Source of the DNA: Dactylellina haptotyla
Taxonomy: Eukaryota; Ascomycota; Orbiliomycetes; Orbiliales; Orbiliaceae
DNA length: 64,000 nucleotides
Direction of reading: 5' to 3'
Assembly: GCA_031310005.1 (NCBI GenBank)
Contig: CM062379.1
Coordinates: forward strand, 3,286,001-3,350,000
The position numbers were made by a program, and so were the translations under genes. Each line of letters begins with the position of its first letter. Positions within the stretch are counted from its first letter, which is position 1. Below are positions 58,226 through 64,000 of the stretch, in pieces. A model generated the notes under the pieces. It did no database searches and was not told the origin of the DNA. It saw only the letters and a list, made by a program, of their open reading frames with translations.

Positions 58226-60387
58226 CTATATTCTCCGAATCTCTACTCTCGCCCGGTTGTATATCCTGTGCTTCAGATCTGCCTCTGGGTCACGGTTACC
58301 GTCTAGAATCTCGCCAGGAGATTCCACGGTCATAAATGCATATGTTCCCGACTGTCTCTTCGTGCTCAGGAAACCCGGGTTGATTGTAACAGCACCGTTC
58401 ACGACCTATCCGTGCTGTATAATTAGCGTTGGAACAAAAAGTAGAAAGAAGATAGGTTAAATACCCTAGCGGATCCAGGTAATGTACTGGGTAGTATTAA
58501 AACGTCCGGCTTGACTGGAAACTCGCACAGCTCCAACCACACAACGTCCAGCGGTATGGTATATCCGACCTGCGACTTTTCAGGTGGTGGGAACAAAGGA
58601 TAAAAATGGTTTTGTGAGATCACATGGTCCACCATTCGATGGAAGGTGTTCGTTTCAATTCCCTTGCCGGCGCTTTTCACTTCCTGCATCGAGAGATGGA
58701 ACAAAATGTCCAAGCTAGAGATACCAAATACCACTTCGTTGATCGAAAGAACGCAGGGATTGGGTAGAAGCCGAACGTTCTAGAGGAGGCTCTGTTAGCA
58801 AATGCCGTTTTATATCAGGAAAGAATTATTAATTAATACCGTTGGTAAACCGAGCAGCTTTCGCTGCAAGGGCTCCTGCGGATACGAAACGTGTTTTGAA
58901 ACCGCGTCCCTCGTGCTCGGGATCAATATAACAAGACTCTTCGTTATCCTCTTTAGTTGCGAGGTAATCTTCTCTTTGAATAAATCTTCAAGCACATATC
59001 CTGAAAAATTGGTCATATCGATCTCGAAGTCTCCAAGTTTGACTTTGGGATGCTCAGTATCAATAAAAGGGCCGGTCAAAAAGACCACATCAGGTACTTT
59101 TTCCACAACCTTATCCACCAGCTCGGTAAGTCCTTCGAAGTCGAGGTTGTCATCCGGTGTGTAGGGTCCGGCAGCCATGAATACATTTAAGTTTCCTAGC
59201 ATGAGCTTCTCCATTTCTTTCTCGAGCTCTTGAACTTTAGACGCTGCTTCAGGGTATCTCGGAGGGCTGAGAACGGATTTTACAATCAACCTGTCACCGG
59301 TAGGATTTGTCGCCTTGAACGCAGCCAGCATTCCCGGATAGAAGGCGTATCCTTTGAGCCCAGATAGATCCAACCGAACTCTTTTACCCTCACCTTTACC
59401 TCTTGAGCCTTCGAGGAGTAAACTGGCCTCGTTAGTCCGCTTCTGCGAATCCATGACATCGGATACGATTCTTCCAACCACCACGACCTCCTCGGGAAGC
59501 TTCGCGCTGGGGTTACAGAAGTCTTCATCGGGTAGGCTGTGCTCCTGCTGGATCGCATCCGTATAATCGTTAATACGATCATCGAGGTATTGGGATGCTT
59601 CAGTAAGCTTCTGATACATCGGTTTGTACGAAAACCGCGGGACGAGGACGTTCGTGATGAGTTCTACTCGGGATTTGAAGGAGTCGTAGCCATCGAGAGG
59701 TAGAGTTGGGATCTCTATTTGGTCGTTCAGAACCTCCATGACTTTCCCTGGGTCTATACGGCTACGGAAGGGGATCGAACTGTGTTAAAGCACCATTGTG
59801 AGTCTATCGTGTTGCGTGGAGATTGTGGGATATCGTGAAGACAGAACATACGCTGCGGGGCTGACGGGCAGCTTGAACGCCGACGGTGGGCCAACGGGCG
59901 AAGAGCCCACAGCTAATCTACTCGTCCTTTCGGCCAAAGGTGTTTCGTAGGATGCCTTGTCGAGCTTCCGTTTCGCGGCACTTTGGCCAGTTCTTGGAGT
60001 CGCCGGCGCCAGATTGTCCAACCTATATTTATCCGGTTAACTATGCGAACCTTCTCAAGAATATACTATATATCAAACAGCGTACATATTAAACATATCG
60101 CCAGCGTTCTTCACAGTGCGCTGCGCACCTCTTCCTGCGGGCGTCTGGCTGGTTTTCGACTTGGACCGCATCTCGATCTCGAATTGCTCCCGTGTGTCCT
60201 GCTTGAATGCCCTGACGTTTTTGAGGTCTGTTTTGACGTCTTCGCCCATTTTCAGGCAGTACTCCTCCCATTTGAAGAATAGCTCCTCAGCATCGATGCT
60301 GTAGAGGGTGAGCATGCTCTGGAGCTCCGTCATGATCTCGTCGGGCAGGTCGCCGAACTTGTCGACCAGTTCCTCGTTGGCTGCCAT
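58226..60387 (-). CDS. POL12: Pol12, DNA polymerase alpha B-subunit, 635 aa
   Basis: Five exons on the minus strand: 60387-60086, 60022-59852, 59779-58840, 58779-58465, 58405-58226. The protein is the second subunit of DNA polymerase alpha-primase in the nucleus. The N-terminal helical domain (MAANEELVDKFGDLPDEIMT) leads into a Ser/Pro linker with NLAPATPRTG, a possible CDK site. An OB-like domain (VVVGRIVSDVMDS) and an inactive calcineurin-like phosphoesterase domain follow, with VFMAAGPYT, VVFLTGPFID, SLVILIPSTRDAV and LPNPCVLSINEVVFG. The C-terminal exon reads VVNGAVTINPGFLS. Joins were fixed by phase and family order. Length is in range (yeast 705 aa). It is head-to-head with the Sec14-like gene, 571 bp apart. 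Confidence 0.93.
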
Positions 60388-60958
60388 GGCGGCGGGTGGG
60401 GGCAGCAGCAGCAGGAGGAGGCTATTGCGAGCTGGAGGATAGGTCCGGTGTATGTTTATCGTATGTCGAGTGCAGTTACCGTCAAGGTATCAGATATGCC
60501 CGCAATGGATGATGTTTACATGTGCGTATGTATATGTTCAGGGTCTGCAGGGTTGAAGGTCGAGCTACAAACGTGGGCAGGTGTTTTGCGCAAACGCGTT
60601 TTTGGAGCTCCAACAAGCCAATTGCACAATATTCGCACAGGCCTGCTAACAGGCTACCACGCGAACCGCGCACGCAAGAATACGGGCTCTATCGAATCGC
60701 AGATAGATATAGATCGTATATCTGCCAGGTCGAAGGGGGCGCATACAGCCAATTGGTCGCGGCCAAGCTGCTCGGGTCCACCGGCCGCTTTCAGGCCGGG
60801 CTGTCTCTGGCAGATGTCTTCTGCAGGCGTGCGACCCACACCGCTGAGGAAAGGGATGGGCTCATATATTTAAAACCCCCAACGGGGCCGGCCTCTCCAT
60901 CTCACCTCTCCAGCAACCACCCCCCAAATTCCCACCCTCAGATCAATCCTTAATCACA
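60388..60958. promoter_or_regulatory. Divergent promoter region, POL12 / Sec14-like
   Basis: 571 bases between start codons. On the Sec14-like side there is a TATA-like run at 60864-60875 and a CT-rich start region after it. Nothing specific was seen on the POL12 side. Confidence 0.5.
60864..60875 (+). promoter_or_regulatory. TATA-like element of the Sec14-like gene
   Basis: ATATATTTAAAA, 84 bases upstream of the ATG, followed by a pyrimidine-rich stretch (GGCCTCTCCATCTCACC) where transcription probably starts. Confidence 0.5.
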
Positions 60959-62271
60959 ATGTCGACCGCCGAAGTCCAGCAGGCTCCTGTCGTGGAGGCC
61001 GCTCCAGAGACCATGAACGAGAAGACCGTACCTGCTGAGAGCACCCCGGCTCCGGCTCCTGTAGAGGCTACCCCTACGGAGACAGAGAAGGCCCCGGCTC
61101 CACAGCCCGAAGCTGCCCCTACCGCACAACCCGAAGCTGAGCCGGAGCTACCTCTCAAGCCATCTACGTCCGGCAGCTCACGCGACTACAAGATCGCAGA
61201 GGACGAGCCCACCTCAACTAAAACCTACGCATACGGCGCCGCAGACCCAACTACCCAGCCACCATCTCCTCCAGAATTGACCGCTGAACAATCCGCCAAA
61301 TACGACGAACTCCTCGCCCTCTGCAAAGAAATTACCGAAGTCCCAGACACCAAGGAAAAGAATGCCCCGAAGAGTCCCCTGACTGACTCTGAGCGCATGT
61401 TCATGACCCGCGAATGTCTCTTCCGCTACCTACGTGCCACCAAGTGGAACGTCGCAGAGGCTAAGAAACGTATCGAGGGAACCATCACCTGGCGCCGTGA
61501 ATGGGGGCTTGAATCCCATACTCCGGAACACATCGAGCCCGAGAACGAGACTGGCAAGCAGGTCGTATTCGGGTTCGATAAGGACGCCAGGCCTTGTCTG
61601 TACCTGAACCCTGCTAAGCAGAACACCGAGAAGTCGATACGACAGATCCAGCACCTGACGTTCATGTTGGAGAAGGTGCTAGACATTGCACCTCCTGGCA
61701 CGGAGACGCTCGCTCTGTTGGTGGACTTCAAGGCCGCTAGTTCCGGTCAAAACGCTACAATCGGACAAGGAAAGATGGTTATGGACATCCTGCAAATGCA
61801 TTACCCTGAGAGATTAGGAAGGGCGTTGGTTGTCAACAGTAAGGACCATTCGCGATAGCATATTACAAGTACCAATTGGTCGATTTACTAATTTGTTCTC
61901 CCTTCCTTCTAGTTCCATGGTGGGCAAGCCTCTTCCTGAACGCCATCAAGCCGTTCATCGATCCCGTTACTCGTCCGAAGCTCAAGCTCAACGAGGACAT
62001 GTCGCTACACGTACCTTCAACACACCTATTGAAGGAATTCAAGGGCGATATCGAGTTCGAATACGAACACGCCGAGTACTGGCCAAACTTCATCAAGCTG
62101 GCCGAGGACAAGAGGAGGAAGTACGAGGAGAGGTGGAAGGCTAACGGCAGCCAAATTGGCGAGAGCGAGTTCTTCCTCAAGGGCGGCGAGAAGTCGAAAC
62201 CCCTTGCTGCCGAAGAACCGGAGGCATCCGTAGCGCAGGTCACTGAGGAAATGCAAAAGACGACTGTTTAA
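60959..62271 (+). CDS. Sec14-like CRAL-TRIO lipid transfer protein (Pdr16/Sfh type), 412 aa
   Basis: Two exons, 60959-61838 and 61913-62271; intron GTAAGG...TTCTAG with a TTTACTAAT branch. Residues 1-65 are a Pro/Ala/Glu-rich extension. The CRAL-TRIO N-terminal part is at about 140-185 (RECLFRYLRATKWNVAEAKK, TWRREW). The lipid-binding domain follows: PCLYLNPAKQNT, TLALLVDFKAASSG, MHYPERLGRALVVNIPWWAS (spanning the intron), FLNAIKPFIDPVTRPKL. These match fungal phosphatidylinositol transfer proteins of the Pdr16/Sfh3 branch, which move phosphoinositides and sterols. The Ala-rich start, TATA box and strong codon choice suggest good expression. The exact subfamily is inferred. Confidence 0.9.
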
Positions 62272-62549
62272 GTTGTGCACGAATATTTGGGGGGATCATA
62301 GATCTAATTCAATGCGATTTTATGGTTTTATTTTTATTTTTCTGGCATATAGACATTAGGATAGATTTATAATACAATCGAATTCGACATGACATCGCTA
62401 TACAAGTTTTCTTATTATCATCGTTAGCCATGAGAAGTCCACATAAAGAATATTTTTAGCCAACATAAACCTACTTTATCAAACAATCCCCAATAACGCC
62501 AGCGTGTGTCCCCCCTAAAGATGAAAAAGACAAAGAGAAAACTGATCCT
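62272..62549. other. Convergent 3' gap, Sec14-like / CSL4
   Basis: 278 bases, AT-rich, shared 3' region. No gene. Confidence 0.5.
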
Positions 62550-63152
62550 TCAAAATGGCTTCGCAACCTTCCTCTCCTCCACCGCACCGGTCCTCGCGCT
62601 CTTCATCTCCTTCCAATTGATCGGATACATCTGATCCCCGCTCTCTGAATTCGCCATGATAACCCCCAACTCGTTGCTCGCCGTGCTTAGGTAGTAGTTA
62701 CTCTGGTCGCCCAAGCTGATCACTTTCGCCCGCACGATATCCCCCGGCCTGAAACTTGTAAATATCTTCACTTTATCGATTTCTGTCAACCGCACGTCCT
62801 GCACTCGGATCACGCCCTGGAACTCGTCGCCGACGACCCGGTCGTTCACGACAAAGATGGATGCGGTCGCCTGGCGGGCGTTGATGCGGGTTATGCGGCA
62901 GAGAACAATAGAGGAGACGTCCGGGAGGAGGGTGGCGGATGTGGCTTCTTCTTCTGGTGTGAGCGCCGGTTTTACCACGGAGATCGTGGGGGTTGTGGAT
63001 GTGGGTGTAGTAGAGGAGGAGGCCGGCGGGACGGTTACCACCTGGCCGACAAGTGAAGCGATGACTTGGTTGTTGAATATGTGGACGCCCGTGCCGGGGA
63101 TGTAGGCGTTCGCGGGGCCCAGCGGCTGGCCGGGAACGACGAGGGTGGTCAT
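62550..63152 (-). CDS. CSL4: Csl4, RNA exosome cap subunit, 200 aa
   Basis: Single exon on the minus strand. The start MTTLVVPGQPLGPANAYIPG, then GTGVHIFNNQVIASLVGQV, is the Csl4 N-terminal domain. An S1 RNA-binding domain covers about 75-155 (SSIVLCRITRINARQATASI, FQGVIRVQDVR, SFRPGDIVRAKVISLGDQSN). The C-terminal part (YYLSTASNELGVIMANSESG) is the family zinc-ribbon-like or equivalent region, here without clear cysteines. Csl4 caps the nuclear and cytoplasmic exosome, which trims and degrades RNA. A Thr/Ser/Pro linker lies near 45-62. Length is typical for filamentous fungi. Confidence 0.93.
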   Translation of the reverse strand: MTTLVVPGQPLGPANAYIPGTGVHIFNNQVIASLVGQVVTVPPASSSTTPTSTTPTISVVKPALTPEEEATSATLLPDVSSIVLCRITRINARQATASIFVVNDRVVGDEFQGVIRVQDVRLTEIDKVKIFTSFRPGDIVRAKVISLGDQSNYYLSTASNELGVIMANSESGDQMYPINWKEMKSARTGAVEERKVAKPF

Positions 63153-63536
63153 GATAGCTTGTCGTCGGTGGGTTGGAAAACTGTGATATCAAAAATTCGG
63201 ATCGCGAAGCAAAGTCAAGTCGCCAAAAGAGTGCACAGAAATGGCGAACCTTGTCGGTTTGGCGGGATGCTATTGGTCGGTTGGGCAGCTCCCAGCAACA
63301 CAAGTTTAGAACCTCAACCTCACATTCGAGCTCGAGGCTGTGAGGATTTATATGTATTTACAATACGAAATGGCATTTGGATGGTGGAAATTTTGATTGG
63401 CTGGCAGGGAATCACGTCCACGGATGGCTTAGTGTAATATGTAGGACCGAAAGTGGTCTGATTATGTATTCATGGCTCTCCCCACATTACATTAATAAAC
63501 GTCAATGGAATAAAAAATTCCGCCCCGCAGCCTTCA
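63153..63536. other. Intergenic, CSL4 promoter
   Basis: 384 bases holding the promoter of CSL4 and the 3' end of the next leftward gene. No gene seen. Confidence 0.45.
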
Positions 63537-63827
63537 CTAGTTATCGTTCCCACCAAACAAATCATCTATCTGGTCCCGATCCGAGTCCCTAATCATCCCA
63601 CGCTCCTCAGCAACGTTAGCAAAATGCTGATCTGCATTTCTGCTGCTGTCCCAGGTATCGTCGTCATCAGCAGCCTGCGCTGAGCTCGATTCTTCTTCTT
63701 GGGCGGGTGCGTTACGCCAGTCCTCGCGGACGTAGTTCTCGTTGTCGTAGGAAGGTACCCCACCCTCTGGTTCGTCATAGACGGGTGCACCTTCTTCCTC
63801 TTGATAGGCAGGCGGAGTGTTTGGCAT
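63537..63827 (-). CDS. Small acidic protein of unknown function, 96 aa
   Basis: Single exon on the minus strand, ATG at 63827, stop at 63537. The peptide starts MPNTPPAYQEEEGAPVYDEP and ends RDSDRDQIDDLFGGND. It is strongly acidic, rich in Glu, Asp, Asn and Ala, and lacks membrane segments or a signal peptide. The composition and C-terminal DDLFGG look like a real, partly disordered protein. I do not recognise the family. The frame extends upstream without an ATG, so the start is clear. Confidence 0.6.
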   Translation of the reverse strand: MPNTPPAYQEEEGAPVYDEPEGGVPSYDNENYVREDWRNAPAQEEESSSAQAADDDDTWDSSRNADQHFANVAEERGMIRDSDRDQIDDLFGGNDN

Positions 63828-64000
63828 TTTGATTTTTTGATTTTTCAAGGGATGAATTGATAGAATATATAGGAAGGACGTTGTATCTGATCTTTGTCGC
63901 CCCAAAGTTTATTGTAGGTCTCGGTGATTTTTACTATCTGTATCCTGGAAACAAGGGGCCTTTTTATACTCAATACGAGAGATTCTCCGCTCAATATATC
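63828..64000. other. Promoter side of the small acidic gene
   Basis: AT-rich end of the window, upstream of the leftward gene. Nothing else seen. Confidence 0.4.

Overview
The window is nuclear DNA from a filamentous ascomycete (Pezizomycotina; the class cannot be fixed from sequence alone). Protein-coding genes are cut by many short introns, mostly 55-110 nt, with GT donors, CTAAC-type branch sites and TAG/CAG acceptors. Encoded products are clear fungal orthologues: Mhr1/mL67, Ria1/EFL1, the Tea4/Bud14 polarity factor, Dcn1, Mgm1, Dug3, UreD, Pol12 and Csl4. There are no operons, Shine-Dalgarno sites, CRISPR arrays or rRNA genes. I saw no retroelement or virus-like copy.

Layout. 1-73 is the cut first exon of a leftward gene. 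74-4509 is gene-poor, repeat-bearing DNA with one candidate 61-residue cysteine-rich gene. 4510-15100 holds an accessory kinase-like gene, Mhr1, Ria1/EFL1 (five exons), an Mpv17/PMP22 membrane protein and an interrupted tRNA-Leu-like gene. 15912-17816 is a Ser/Thr kinase. 17817-25341 is a 7.5 kb stretch without a supportable gene. 25342-34286 holds Tea4/Bud14, an NDUFAF6-like complex I assembly factor, Dcn1 and a PIG-Y/Eri1-like membrane protein. 34287-37319 is gene-free. 37320-40627 is a large coiled-coil protein, followed by 4.7 kb of empty or decayed DNA. 45348-63827 is the densest part: a two-PH-domain protein (Opy1-like), CPD photolyase, Mgm1, Dug3, UreD, Pol12, a Sec14-like lipid transfer protein, Csl4 and a small acidic protein.

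The genes are mostly unrelated housekeeping functions that share intergenic promoters. Divergent pairs are NDUFAF6/DCN1, PH-protein/photolyase, MGM1/DUG3 and POL12/Sec14-like. Several products act in mitochondria (mL67, NDUFAF6, Mgm1, probably the photolyase in part), but that is not a cluster signature. I found no biosynthetic cluster or defence system. The most unusual signals concern gene architecture: a tRNA-Leu-like Pol III gene holding a 78-nt segment with spliceosomal intron signals; two genes whose first coding exon is only the ATG; a 21-nt micro-exon plus a GC-AG intron in EFL1; and a 63-nt stop-free intron with a 13-nt direct repeat in Tea4.
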